A stretch of 64,000 nucleotides of DNA, taken from the NCBI GenBank assembly GCA_027475525.1, contig JAMWFC010000023.1, positions 62,001 to 126,000 of the forward strand, written 5' to 3'. Of this stretch, positions 44,201 through 54,592 are shown piece by piece. Origin of the DNA: Macrolepiota albuminosa (taxonomy: Eukaryota > Basidiomycota > Agaricomycetes > Agaricales > Agaricaceae). The position numbers and the translations under genes are program-made. The number at the start of each line of letters is the position of its first letter. The first letter of the stretch is position 1. Under the pieces are notes generated by a model. It was not told the DNA's origin. It made no database searches and saw only the letters and a program-made list of their open reading frames with translations.

Positions 44201-46659
44201 CGGCGGGCGAGTTTGAACCCATCCCGACAAACATCCGCATTTCCGAGGATGGGATTGCGGTGAGGATCCTGGGAGCCTGGTTCGGAAACGAAATAAAAGC
44301 AGAAGAGCCATGGAATCCGATTATAGTGAAAGCCAAGCGCTACCTAGAAAGATGGGAACAAAGCCACCCAACAATGGAAGGCAGACGTCTCATTGTACAG
44401 ATGGTGGTAGGCGGCCTGACACAGTACCTCACCCAAGTGCAAGGCATGCCGAGCCGCACTGAGCAGGCGCTGGTGCGGTTAATACGGGACTTCATGTGGC
44501 ATGAAAAGAGGGCCCCAGTGGCTGAGCACGTCCTGTACTCCCCAAAGGACAAAGGGGGCAGAGATCTCCTAGACATAGCGGCAAGGAACGAAGCCATTAA
44601 TGTGATGTGGCTGAAATCGTACCTGAGCTTAGGCCCGGACAGGCCACTATGGGCCCTGATTGCTGACGCCCTGCTGGCACAGAATGTCCTAGCCACGGAG
44701 CGTAATATAGACCCAAGGGTGAGAGTCAACGCCTTCCTCCAGTCCTGGAAGCCAGCGAAATCTGCCAAGGCAGGAGTGTGCGACGACCTGCGGATGCTCC
44801 TGCACACGGCCTTAAAGTTCGGACTGAGGCCAGATGGCATAATAGTATGCAAAGACCTCCTGAGGCAGAGACCGATCTGGCTTCATGGGGAGGCAAGCCG
44901 GAAGATACGCTACCTGAACAACGGAGCGAGCCTCTGCCTGAGAAATAAGCATCAACTGATGACGGTTGGTGAGGCTGAAGAACTGGCATGCATACTTGAC
45001 GACTTGGACCACAGGCCATCGGATGAGTGTGAATGCAGGAAATGCAACAGCCTAGAAGCACGGGTCGGTTGCATGTCTCCACACAGTTGCGCGGTGAGGG
45101 CAAAAGAATTGCTGGACACCCTCCCACCAAAGTGGGACCCTAGGGTGCCCACCCCCGAGGAGATGGGGCCCACGCTCCCAGAACAAGACCAACCTGGAGA
45201 AGAACCGGCGCCCCAAGACTGGGTCGAATTCGAGAGTAAAATGAGAGTCTCGGGCCACCTGTCAGAAATCTTCCGAATTTTCACCAAAGGTGAGAAGTCG
45301 AATGCCCTCCCCGAGATCCCCCCATCCCGCTATGTCACGGCAGAAACCCTGTCCCTGGCAACGGATGGCTCATGCATTAAAAATGGGGATGCTGACGCAA
45401 CTGCAGGGGCAGGAGTCTTCTACTCGGAGGATAACCCACTGAACATGAGCATAAAAGTCCCCCCGGATCTCTTGCAGTCAAACCAGACAGGGGAAATTTT
45501 GGCATTGAAGGAAGCGGTGGAGAGAGCACCGACGGACGTGAACCTAGACATTGAACTCGACTCAATGTACGTAATTAACATGGTGACAAAGAGACTTCAA
45601 AAAGACGAAGACTCCGGATATATCACCGCCGCAAACGCAGATCTAGCCCGAGCCACAGTTGCGAGGCTGAGGGAAAGACGGACAAAGTCAAGGCTGAAAT
45701 GGGTCAAGGGGCACTCGGGCAATCTCAGCAACAAAGGCGCAGACCAATTGGCCGGGGAAGCCACAAAGAAAATTCCAGAACGCCTGGACATGAGTGTGCC
45801 CCCCACACTAATGGTGTCCGGGGCAAAACTGTCGGTGGTCACACAGGCCCTGGCATATAGGGCGATCAGGTCCTTAAAAATGTCAGTAGGCGCCCCGCCA
45901 AGAGCAAGGACGGCGAAGAACCTAGAGCACACCGCTGACTGCGCAGAGGAGATGTTCGGTAGAAGGTTCTCCCCGGAGAAGATTTGGAAGGAACTTCGCA
46001 GCCGCGACTTCTCCAGGGAAGAGAGGTACTTCCTCTGGATGACGATGCACGACGCCTACATGGTGGGAGACCACTGGCAACGCCCAGCAATGAAGCCAGA
46101 GCTCCAGGAGAGGGCAGTGTGCGCACACTGCCAGGTGGTTGAGTCAATGGCCCACATCCTGACTGAGTGTGAGTCAGCTGGACAAAAGGAAATATGGGAA
46201 GCCGCTGAAAAGTTATGGCGAATGAAGAGCAAGGACACATGGTACAGGCCAGTCCTCGGGACGATCCTAGGTGCTCCCCTAGCTGAATTCAGAGGGGGCG
46301 GAGGCAGGAAGCTCCTGGGGCACGCCAGGCTCTACAAAATCTTAATGATTGAATCAGCATACTTAATATGGAAACTAAGGTGCGCGAGGGTCATTCAAGG
46401 TGACAATGTTCCATTAGACATAAGCGAGGTAACGAACAAGTGGCTGAAGGCCATAAACGACAGACTCGCACTAGACATAACGCTCTCGGACCCGGCGCTC
46501 GGGAAGAAAGCAGTAAAAAAGAAAGTGGTCCTAAGAACGTGGGCCGGAGTCCTCATGGGAGAGGCCTCCCTCCCTGCCGACTGGACAGGGACAAACGGGG
46601 TTTTAGTGGGTATAGGCGCAGGCTTCGGCCCAGGAAGGGGAGGTGAAGGAGTTGGATAG
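41275..46659 (+). CDS. LINE ORF2: APE endonuclease, RT, RNase H, zinc finger
   Basis: Open frame from 41275 to TAG at 46657-46659. Numbered from codon 41455: endonuclease from about residue 117 (LKLASINMRGF, VQETHLNE, LGDFNMVEE, SRLDRIYVT, GTDHDLVSV). RT from about 640 (YRPITCLNSDYKLFTKILAS, SQAGFIKGR, DQEKAYDRVDHDYLW, RQGDPLSCLLFDLAI, FADDTTVFL near 858). RNase H near 1300-1430 (LATDGSCIKNG, ELDSMYVINM, WVKGHSGNLSNKGADQLAGE). Zinc finger CAHCQVVESMAHILTEC near 1556. No ATG occurs in the open frame upstream of the endonuclease; the first is within SINMRG at 41824. Translation may need a non-AUG start or reinitiation after ORF1, which ends about 330 nt earlier. Confidence 0.92.
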   Translation: MLQGTQFKRATTTNEFYQITQTTGTNQGNNGSGLGGTRGSSTSPAGQRPEDSSLRYGDGQVARGRREDGAGRSSTATQSNDRWPAAWDPVRIPESPPANHAGGAVQSVHCQSRAVRNGSPLPVQSALESQSAVALQSAERVHSESGGPSNVPERATQGSTPARALGRSRGPYTKASLKLASINMRGFRNSEDKSPKWFHVNQLLREKKIGILAVQETHLNESRKLELENLFKKRLAIFNTEDPDNPTAKGGVALVLNKNLVDVSDVSFEEVVKGRAALLKTRWHKDQKIAILAIYAPNVSPSNAIENVEFWGKVIAFLDERPALRIDVMLGDFNMVEEMVDRRPMRHDPDNARLYLSIVKERLQLSDGWRDTHPDSKAYTFLQSATTMQSRLDRIYVTHEVGRQAREWLIEPSGIPGTDHDLVSVRVAHEEAPSLGRGRWSMPAHIIRDKKLRTYVHSEGMIAQQALEAQEGQRSDLVNPQKVYWQWKTNVIKEARKRDRVLTPRFTAALANLKNELQLAEEVASPEEQRARLTAELKAKIRSLEENRHRNVRTKAAVRNRLEGETICKYWTRANKEAKPRDVIFALQKRNGDLREARGLQYEKNSRRMAELAKDYHDDLQKDRAQVDATVRASKTAEVLSAVSAKATEDQRQSLTEEISRVEVMEALKHSRNDLAAGLDGIPYELLKSIDERWKDDTKSNRPAFDIAQLLANVFNDIFLHGLDAHVNFAEGWMCPLYKKNDRTDIANYRPITCLNSDYKLFTKILASRLALLAPTLIHSSQAGFIKGRRIADQTKLVRMMIHYAEATEQNGLIVALDQEKAYDRVDHDYLWKTLGAFNLPKEFVDTVKELYRNAESRVMINGCLSSPWKITRGVRQGDPLSCLLFDLAIEPLAAALRASNLKGFSIPGSEERLIASLFADDTTVFLSEEDDFAKLQSILDDWCVASSARFNIRKSEIIPIGTKSFRNGVCLTRRTAGEFEPIPTNIRISEDGIAVRILGAWFGNEIKAEEPWNPIIVKAKRYLERWEQSHPTMEGRRLIVQMVVGGLTQYLTQVQGMPSRTEQALVRLIRDFMWHEKRAPVAEHVLYSPKDKGGRDLLDIAARNEAINVMWLKSYLSLGPDRPLWALIADALLAQNVLATERNIDPRVRVNAFLQSWKPAKSAKAGVCDDLRMLLHTALKFGLRPDGIIVCKDLLRQRPIWLHGEASRKIRYLNNGASLCLRNKHQLMTVGEAEELACILDDLDHRPSDECECRKCNSLEARVGCMSPHSCAVRAKELLDTLPPKWDPRVPTPEEMGPTLPEQDQPGEEPAPQDWVEFESKMRVSGHLSEIFRIFTKGEKSNALPEIPPSRYVTAETLSLATDGSCIKNGDADATAGAGVFYSEDNPLNMSIKVPPDLLQSNQTGEILALKEAVERAPTDVNLDIELDSMYVINMVTKRLQKDEDSGYITAANADLARATVARLRERRTKSRLKWVKGHSGNLSNKGADQLAGEATKKIPERLDMSVPPTLMVSGAKLSVVTQALAYRAIRSLKMSVGAPPRARTAKNLEHTADCAEEMFGRRFSPEKIWKELRSRDFSREERYFLWMTMHDAYMVGDHWQRPAMKPELQERAVCAHCQVVESMAHILTECESAGQKEIWEAAEKLWRMKSKDTWYRPVLGTILGAPLAEFRGGGGRKLLGHARLYKILMIESAYLIWKLRCARVIQGDNVPLDISEVTNKWLKAINDRLALDITLSDPALGKKAVKKKVVLRTWAGVLMGEASLPADWTGTNGVLVGIGAGFGPGRGGEGVG

Positions 46660-46827
46660 GAGGAAGAGGGGGGCCGGAGCGGTGCGGCCCGAGTCCCACA
46701 CTCAGTGCGTAAGAGCATTTCCCCGAGGTGCGATGTTTGTTCAAAGCGAGGGCCACCACCCTTGCAAACCAGCGGGCCGGGCGGAAGCATCCGTGATGCT
46801 TGCTTCCTGGCTATTTAAACGCTCCAC

Positions 46828-46828
<1 letters not shown>

Positions 46829-46878
<50 letters not shown>
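46829..46878 (+). other. LINE poly(A) tail
   Basis: About 50 consecutive A ending the element, directly followed by the right target duplication at 46879-46892. Confidence 0.95.
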
Positions 46879-46883
<5 letters not shown>

Positions 46884-46980
46884 ATTCTAGACTATAAGCA
46901 CTTTCAAAACCATATACACCTACGTCATACATAAAGACTAAGAAAATTCTTGGAAAGCTGAACCACTCCAGCCCAAACTA

Positions 46981-48639
46981 CTACCTTTTCCTCTCGTGGC
47001 GCAGCCGCGCCCGGATGTCTTCCAACATATATCCCAACTCATTCTGACCGGGCTCCCCATTCGCACCGCCAACACCCCAGAACGAGTCCGAGGGATCGTC
47101 GTACACCAAGGGCGCCTCGCCCGTGCTGAGCAAGAGGTCCGCCAAGCTCCCATGCTGATTAAACTTGAGGTACATGACCCGTCCCATCTACAAAAAATCA
47201 ATCAATCAACTCAAACAGCAAAGCCCCCGACTCAGACTCACTTTCTCCATATACGACTCGCCATGCTCTACATGCTGCTTATCGCGGTGCTCATACGAGA
47301 GTCTGTACACGTCCGCGAGATCCGCGCACGCGCGGATGAGCTGCGCGACGCCGTGGTTGTGCGCCGTCTCGGGGAGGTACTTCATCGCTTCGATCAGGTG
47401 CGTCGCGGTCGGGTACGTCACGCGCTCGTAGCTCACACTGTGCGGGGAGTGGTTCAGGAACCCGGCGAATTCCGTGTCTTGGTTGAAGTATATCGGCGGC
47501 GGCGGAGAGGATGGGCAAGGGGATAGGGGACCCCCATTGCCGTTTCCACTGCCACTGCTGCTGCTACAGCTACAGTCGCCGCCGGCGGGTGGAGGTGGGA
47601 TGCTGGCGCCTTTGCCTGTGTAGGTGGTGCCGGCGGACATGGGTGAGGCAGGGGCGTTGGTGAATATCGCGCTTGCGGGTGCGTTGCGACGCGTGGGCGA
47701 CGCGAGTTTGGTCTGCGAGAGCGGCGGCGGCGGGTTCTTCTTCCCAAGCCCGAAGCGGCCCTTTTTTGGTGGCAAGGGAAGATCTTGGATCTCCGGTTCC
47801 TGTTGGACTGTGATTGGTTTCTTGGACTCGAGCGAGGGCGGCGGCCACATTGTGAGTTCCTCCAAGAGGTGTTTGTATGGCGTGGTCGTGAATATGTCCA
47901 CGGGGACTTTGGGTAGTGGGTTATGCGGATGCTCTCCGGCGGCGGACGTCGAGTCCCGCCGGTCATGGAACGACCGGGTGGGCGACGTCGTTGGCGGTCG
48001 TTCGGACCGTGAAGTAAATCGCGCTTGCAGTGGAGACTTGTTACGCGAGGGATCAGGAGACGTCCGGTTCGCGCTGGATTGGGAAGGCCCTGTGGTTGGG
48101 AAACCTGTACTCAGGGTCGTTAGCAAATGGGGGGTTGGACGAGAACACGCACGTCGAGCATGCTCTTTGTTGTTTGGTGATCCAAAGGTAATCACTGCAA
48201 TCGGCGTTTTCTTGCGAGGTGGTTTACGTTTCTTGGGCTGTTCTTGGGGCGAGACAGGGGGTATCACAGGCTGTATAACGCGTGGATTGGCAGCAGCCTG
48301 TTCGGGTTGAATTGGAGGTCGGGCAACGGTTGGGATGACAGGCCGTACTGCAGGTGGTTGTGGAGGGACATACGGCTGGGGTTCTGGCATCACGACAGGC
48401 GCAGGAACATGTGCTGGGTAGTAAACGGGATATTGGGGCAACGGAGGTACAGCAGCAGCATAGGTTGGAACTACTCCAGGACGAGGATAGCCATAAGCTG
48501 CCTCAGTACCGGCTGGCCAGTATCCAGGCAGATAATGCTGATTATAGTCATAGTAGCCTCGATTTCTGTGCTTTGAAGCAGGCTTCGCCGTTGAATGAGG
48601 CTTCGAGGATGTAGACCCCATCAGACGAGTTGTTAGCAC
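46981..48639 (-). CDS. NADAR-domain protein with long disordered N-terminus
   Basis: 534 residues, exons 48639-47242 and 47187-46981 (donor GTGAGT). The first 350 residues are Pro/Tyr/Ser/Lys-rich and probably disordered. The C-terminal 170 residues form a NADAR (YbiA-like) domain: IYFNQDTEFAGFLNHSPHSV, YPTATHLIEAMKYLPE, YLKFNQHGSLADLLLSTGEA, SFWGVGGANGEPGQNELGYM, LEDIRARLRHE. NADAR proteins are N-glycosidases acting on damaged riboflavin intermediates or ADP-ribose-type substrates. The expected Glu in the YPTxEH motif is replaced by Ala (YPTATH), so activity is uncertain. Another in-frame start is at 48621. The gene lies just beyond the LINE 3' end. Confidence 0.82.
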
Positions 48640-49399
48640 AGAGATGAGCCCACTAGCAGAGGTAATGTTATCTGTAATCTAGTCGTGAGTATCAGTGTCA
48701 CCAAGTATAATTTATAATTTCTAGAGCTGCTTCTCCAACAATCACGACACGATCGAACCACGTGCTCACACCCTGATATCACGTGGTCGGGCGCGACGAT
48801 CCACACGTGTAACCCATGAACCTCTCGCAGAGGATTACTCAGCACACTTTGAACATCAAATCCTCCCCCGGAGGTATCAACAAGGCAACGCCGAATTGAA
48901 CGCGCGATTGAGGCGCATCTTGGAAACTTTACGAGCTGCCGCAACCGACTAAGACGTCTGGACGCCTAGCTTGGTGGTAGCCGAGGTAATCCTAGTCTTC
49001 GAGCGCTCTTCGGTTTGAAATAATGCTTCACTCAGTGGTCGTCAGTGGCGCTGTCGCCACCGCTTCAGGAATAAACTCTCCGTTACTTCCGCAACTCTAC
49101 TTTTACTCTCCCTGATCCGATGGACAGAATTAAACCAGATTGGACACTTTTGATTGCATGGGGTTGTGATTGATAACTCCAAGCTACATTTCCTTCTGGG
49201 TATAGAAGATTCAGATGTAGGCTACATTATTGCAGTCTACTCTGTCAAGTCAGGATATAAACCCTTTGTCGTCGAAAAAAGAAGCGTGTACATAGACAGA
49301 GCCTAGGTAATCCAGACCATAGCTCCAGCTCCAGACCCTTGTCGGAGCAAATTCATGGCTCGACTGTTCATGCTCTTCGTAAATTTGCCGCTGTCGTCC
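48640..49399. other. Intergenic, no gene recognised
   Basis: About 760 bp between the NADAR start and the thioesterase stop. Short open stretches only. A box A-like motif near 48970 is not part of a tRNA. Confidence 0.4.
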
Positions 49400-50298
49400 C
49401 TATGGCCGACTGGATGGCTTCGATGGCACCATTGACAGCTGAACTCCAGAAGCGACGAGTCGATGATTGCCAACGTCCCAGATCTTGGGGTTAACAGTTA
49501 GTTACAAAAAATGTTTTACTCAAAAACGACTCGGAACAATATGTACCTCACTGCGACAGGAGCCCATCCCTTGCCCTGTTGACATGCTCGTATTCACAAT
49601 CCTGAGTTTCGTACCCCTGCGCGAAAAAGGATTCAAAGTCAGTCTAGAGCGATTAAAGCCGGAGCTGAGTAACAACAATTTGGCGGGATTATGGAACACG
49701 GTGTTGATGGCCTGGGAAACGCCGATTTCGAAATCACGTTTTTCCGTTACGTTCAACGTTGCAAGAGAGCAGACAGAGCATCTGTGACGGAGAAAGAGCG
49801 TTTACTACTTGCTGATGGGCAATAACGAGAAGGGGGAAAGACAAAATGAATCAATTTCGTACTCATCAATCAAGAACACCGCGCATCCCTCATGCATATA
49901 CCCAGATTCGTTGAGCATATCTGGCACAAGTCAAAGAGTCGTTAGAATACAGACTCGAGCCTGACAGGAATTGCCGCAGCAAGGGAAGGGGGGGGGAAAC
50001 CACGGGCTGATAGGGGCTAACCTTCTGTCACGTCAAGCTCGCAAACGACCTTTCCCTCGATTCTGTGCTTGTCATCTGGATTCTGGACCACAGACACCTC
50101 GACGACCTCAATTCTATGTGCGATGGCTTTCGCAAAGCTGACTTTACGGCGCCTGAATGTGGTGAGCCATTTCAGGGGTATCTCTTTGACCTCCCGTGGG
50201 GCATTGCCTGCAATCGCGGCGATTACGTCGTCATCAAATAGATGCACGGGTCGAGCTGACTGCGTCGGAGGTACACGAGATCCCATTGTAAAGGCCAC
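49400..50298 (-). CDS. Hotdog-fold thioesterase (ACOT13/PaaI-like), copy 1
   Basis: Several short exons. Pieces: MGSRVPPTQSARPVHLFDDD, FRRRKVSFAKAIAHRIEVVE, KVVCELDVTEG, DMLNESGYMHEGCAVFLIDE, CSVCSLATLNV, VSQAINTVFHNPAKLGTKLR, IVNTSMSTGQGMGSCRSE, then IWDVGNHRLVASGVQL and a stop at about 49400. The pattern (D-M-x-N-x-x-G-x-x-H-G-x-x, later HxPAKxGxxLRI and GRxxxxRxEIWD) fits the hotdog acyl-CoA thioesterase family, although His-Glu-Gly replaces the usual His-Gly-Gly. It diverges from a second paralogue at 50587. Substrate unknown. An alternative start is at 50286. Confidence 0.75.
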
Positions 50299-50586
50299 AC
50301 TGCCGTGGGTAAGGTTACAAGGAATTTAGTTTTATTTTTTTTTCCGTCTTTTTACCGAGAAGAGAAAAGCCGTTGAAACCCGAGCCGCCGGACATGGGGT
50401 CACAAGACATCCTACATACATAGCAAAAAGATCCGGAGTCGCACGTGTATCGCCACTTTTTAATTCCGCTTCGATCACAAACCAGAATCGGTATAGACGC
50501 GACGGAAAAGTATACGCCATTTCTAAAAGCTTAAAAATCTCATCCACTTATGAGCGCTAAATAGTTCCCTCCCACCCCAAGTACCA

Positions 50587-51382
50587 ATGGCCCACCGTGT
50601 ACACAAGTCTAGGACCGACGTGTCGCATCTCAAGGGCAACGTTAGTGAAGAAGAGAAGCGCTCCGCCCTGAAGATCTTTTCCCGTTTCGTGAGCACGCGC
50701 GACAGGTCGTACGGGGCGGACGTCGGGCAGCATCTCAAGCTGGTCGAGGTCAACGTGTGGGAGCGAGACGGCCAGCCGGCGACTGGCGAAACTATCTTCG
50801 AGATAGACGTCACAAAAGGTTTTTTTCGTCATAATCCATCGATCTCTACGCGCTCGTCGCCTTGACACTCTTGCAGATATGTGTAACATATTCGGAACGT
50901 TGCATGGCGCCTGCGCGGCGTATATGATCGATCCGTAGGCTCTTGGTTCCTTCGCAACCGTGTTGGAAAGCTTTGATAGATCACATCACAGGTGTTCGGT
51001 GTCATCACTCGTTGTTCTCGGTAACGCGACAGGGATCGACGGGACGGGTGTATCGCAGTCGATGAACCTCATATGGCATCAGCCTGCACGCGTGTACGTG
51101 GCAAATATTTCCCCTTCGCCGAGTCTCATCTTGTTCTCAACATCACCAGAGGATCTAAATTGAGAATCATCTCCACCTCCATATTTATTCACGGTCGAGT
51201 GCGTTCTGCACGATGTGAAGTGGGTCTTTTTTTTCTCTTCCTAGAGACGCAGCTCACCAATATGACAAATCATTCTACTGCATTCATAGATTTGGAATGG
51301 AGACCAGCTTTGTGTAACAGCTGTCCACTCGACGGTCAATCCATGGGCAACTCGTAACGAGGCGACTAAAACAAGATTGTGA
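50587..51382 (+). CDS. Hotdog-fold thioesterase (ACOT13/PaaI-like), copy 2
   Basis: Start MAHRVHKSRTDVSHLKGN. Pieces: QHLKLVEVNVWERDGQPATG, ETIFEIDVTK, DMCNIFGTLHGACAAYMID, SVSSLVVLGNATGIDGTGVS, QSMNLIWHQPARVGSKLRII, STSIFIHGRVRSARCE, IWNGDQLCVTAVHSTV, ending TKTRL and TGA at about 51380-51382. Introns near 50818-50876, 50938-50990, 51094-51150 and 51222-51290. The helix motif GTLHGACAAYMID is typical of acyl-CoA thioesterase 13. Paralogue of copy 1, head-to-head with a 288-bp intergenic region. Confidence 0.75.
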
Positions 51383-51603
51383 AGTCATTTCTATTGAATC
51401 TATCAAATGATGCTATAACACTAACAGAGTAAAAAAAATTTCTTAATTATAATGCTTCCTGACCGTACATCTTGTAATTGTATTTTACCTGTAGTTCTAT
51501 GTCATTCGACAGTGTTTCTATAATCCCATTGGCCATCGTCCCTAATCAATAGAGTTACCTGATGACAGCCCAGAGTAAGCGCTCCTGTCAAGACCAACAT
51601 GCT

Positions 51604-52476
51604 CTACAACTCATGTGCCGGGAGTGACTGGAGGTAATTACGAAGTTTTTCTAAAGCCTTGTAGCGGTGCGACAATTTATTTTTCTGCTCCGGAGGCATC
51701 TCTGCGTACCTATCACAACACCAACGTCAGTGATCGTGACAGACCTCCGAAATCAAAGGGGCACTAACGTGAGTCCAGTACCAGTTGGCTCAAAGACGGC
51801 ATCCCATCCGAACACTTTCGGACCTCGTGCAGGCACGATAACCCCGTCCGTGCGTCCCTCGAAGATGACGGGTTCGGAACCTACGCGCGTGTCAATTCAA
51901 CTCGAAACACATAGGGATACGTAACCTGGACATGCGCACCGGGACCGGCGGAGTACGCAAACGTACAAAGGGCCCACGCGTCCTTGCTCGGGAAACCCAC
52001 GAGCATGGCGTTCAGTCCCTCGTGTCCGACTTCCTCCATGAAGTACTTGATGTACGGCCCGGGAAGACCATTGAGCGCGGCATAGCAGAGCGCCGTGTCT
52101 TCTGTTATGACCGCCGAACCCGTCTGGCGATGGAGATCAGCGAGGGTTCGGGTAGAGAGAGGCAGTCGACCATACGAGCTCAGCGGCTCTCCGGCATTTG
52201 GCTTTCGCGACTTCTTGAGTTGTTCCCTGGATTTCTGGGACTGTGTATCGTATAGAATCAGACTCTCTCGTCGGTTTGCGTTGTAGATAATCGATACGCA
52301 CTGTCTAGACTCTGCGAGCCAATGTCGATCGGGTGACCGCCTTCAGATAGTATGGCTTTCACTTCTTTCAACTTGTTTGCGTTCCCGGTCACGAAGACTT
52401 TTGGAAAATCGCCACGCAATGAGGTTGGATGGTGTTATGGAAAATAATGCGGTCACTTACTGAGGCCTTTCGACAT
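51604..52476 (-). CDS. HAM1: HAM1 / inosine triphosphate pyrophosphatase
   Basis: Hydrolyses ITP, dITP and XTP to monophosphates, cleaning the nucleotide pool. Start MSKGL, then after an intron [154 protein letters not shown], stop TAG at 51604-51606. All family hallmarks are present (TGNxxK, EDT, GPxxFGWDxxFxP, SHR). Introns near 52457-52400, 52300-52240, 52165-52110, 51930-51870 and 51770-51715. Its 5' part is duplicated in decayed form near 60430-60660. Confidence 0.92.
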
Positions 52477-53196
52477 GATGAAAGAGATTATCGTCAAATC
52501 ATCCAGGAGAGGACAACAAGGTCAAATACTTAGCCTACTTCGATGTAAGACAACCACGGAGGTTCGTCTTCACTTAGCTAGTTACTAATAGAATGGAACA
52601 AGTTGTAATATTCGGGGGAAAGTTCGTCTTGAAAATACACGCTCGTATCTAAATACCCATTCCAAATCAGGTTCCGTCTCCTATAAGGTTCCGTCTCCTA
52701 TTCGATCAATGAGGCTCTCCATCGAAGTGTTGCATCAGTCGAAGTTGTGTCAACGGTTCTGTAAGCAGCATGCTTACATTCGATTAACCATGGCTACAAA
52801 GTCTACTTCAGATTGACTGTCAGCCATATTTCATGACTCAAACTTGGATGCCGGCTTATCTGACCCTTGACGGCTCTTTGTAGTTGTAGAGCACGGCAGG
52901 TGGTGCTTAACCCATGGAACATGCAAGAGAGTTGTCAAGAGATCAAGACATGACTCAGACTACCTATTTTACTTGTTACCACAAGTACAATAATCAAACC
53001 ACGCCACAGTACACAGAAATAGTTAGGAACAACGAGACGAGACGGGATGCAGGTGGTCACTTGGTGATGATAACCCATTACTCCTGGATCAAGCTCATCA
53101 AAGCTTCACAAACGACCTAAAGATGTGGAAGTAGAATATGGCAGTACTCGGACCTTGGCGATGTTGACTGAACCTAAACGCTTGTATTAAGTTATT
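52477..53196. other. Intergenic; left part of a segment duplicated at 60.6-61.15 kb
   Basis: No gene recognised. It contains a short direct repeat (GGTTCCGTCTCCTAT twice, near 52671-52700). Much of it, including a stretch around 52830-53190, has a decayed copy at 60780-61160. Confidence 0.6.
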
Positions 53197-54538
53197 TTAA
53201 CTCCTTATTAACACAATTGGCGGGGCAGATAGGTCGGAGCGGTAAGGGTTTTTAGCATCCCAGCATTCAGACACCACTGACAGCTGTACACGCTTTGCAA
53301 GTTCCCGTGTAGATCGTATAATCGCCTCAGAGAGCCCGGGTGCGTCTATCGTGTAGCATTCCAACACCACCCTCACACTGTGCGGCCTTTGTACCATTAA
53401 TGCATCTTCCAAGACTGAAAAGTTGAGAGAAGCGTGTCGATAACTCTCTTCGGAGGAACCGAAGTAGAAGAACTTGAGGCGGATTTCTATGAGCTCTCGT
53501 ATGTCTGTATTTGACAGAAGAATTGGCTTCCAGTACCGAAGGTTCGACAGAGAACAGTCGCTGATCAGATACAATCTCCTGAGATTGACATTCGTGCTGA
53601 GAGAAAATGGAGCTAGATGCATGGGAAAGTTTAAAGACTCTAAAGGAGATTCCGGGTGAATTACACACTTAACAAATGCACAGGTTCAAATCGTACCACA
53701 TACTTTCAAATATACTATCGTGAAAGTAGAGCCGAATTGTGAGTGCAGTGAGAGTCGGCCCGATAGCTTTCAATAGGGAGTCAACGTGACCAAAGAAAGT
53801 CGTTTCGCGGAGTTGTACATCAAGCGTGTCGATATTTTGTATGGAAATGATGTTGTTGGTCAACGCAAGAACGAGGGGCACTGTTGACTTTTGTATGGTG
53901 ATGACCAGCTTGCGCAATGACATAAACCTATTCGTGTACGGAAGGAACATGGTTGGACTGAATACTGGAACTTCTTTCGCTACAAGTTCCGAAACTTTGA
54001 ATTCCTCAAGTTTGGGAAAATTTTTGATTGAGAATTGGAAGAAGTCATCCACCCGATCGACATGGATGCGCGACCAACTAAGAGACTTGACCTCAGACAG
54101 ATTGCCAATCTGTATCTGTGCATCACGGGAAACCCAACACCAGGTAAGCGCTCTGATTTTCAAGGTGTCGATGCGAGGCAATCGAGGAACGATACGTCGT
54201 AATGCAGAGAAAACCTTGTCATAGCCCGGCTGGTAAGCCCTCTTGTCAACAGTAGTAAAGAAGTTGTCAGATCCGTCAATGGAGACGTGATGAATATACT
54301 GCCCGAGACGGGAATTGGGTGCCTCGAGAAGTGCAATCAACTCGGTCACTCTCTCCTCTTCTTCAGAAGTACGGTATGCAATCTGTGCCTCCGAGCGCGA
54401 AAAGAGAAGCATCCGGGCGAGTTCAGACCATAGTGATGACACGAGACTGCAAGCAGCGAGAGACTTGGAATCATCCCGTAGATGGCCAATAATTTGATCC
54501 TGAAGGTCGTACGGAAGAAAGGTTCCTTGTGTTGTCAT
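53197..54538 (-). CDS. F-box-like protein
   Basis: 425 residues from exons 54538-53704 and 53639-53197 (donor GTATGT). The N-terminal F-box-like segment LPYDLQDQIIGHLRDDSKSL, AACSLVSSLWSELARMLLF is followed by leucine-rich-like beta/alpha repeats (IDTLKIRALTWCWVSRDAQI, SEVKSLSWSRIHVD, FPKLEEFKVSEL, FMSLRKLVITIQKS, NIDTLDVQL, LTALTIRLYF). F-box proteins of this kind are numerous in Agaricomycetes and usually act as SCF ubiquitin ligase adaptors. Another start is possible at 54592. A decayed duplicate lies at 61150-62481. Confidence 0.75.
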
Positions 54539-54592
54539 AATCTTTACAGTTTTTGAGGTGATTTTGTCACAACATTGAATAAACTCAGTCAC

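Larger units (their letters stand above)
39085..46878 (+). mobile_element. Full-length APE-type LINE (Tad/I-like) retrotransposon
   Basis: About 7.8 kb, bounded by 14-bp target duplications and ending in about 50 A. It has a 5' UTR of about 590 bp with an internal A tract, ORF1 with a CCHC knuckle, and a large ORF2 with endonuclease, reverse transcriptase, RNase H and a zinc finger. The 3' UTR is about 170 bp. Both ORFs are free of stops, so the copy is young and may be active. It landed between TAF11 and the NADAR gene, outside coding sequence. Confidence 0.95.

Noticed and set aside
48960..49010. tRNA-like motif TAGCTTGGTGGTAG
   Set aside because: A box A-like string only; no matching acceptor stem or proper box B.
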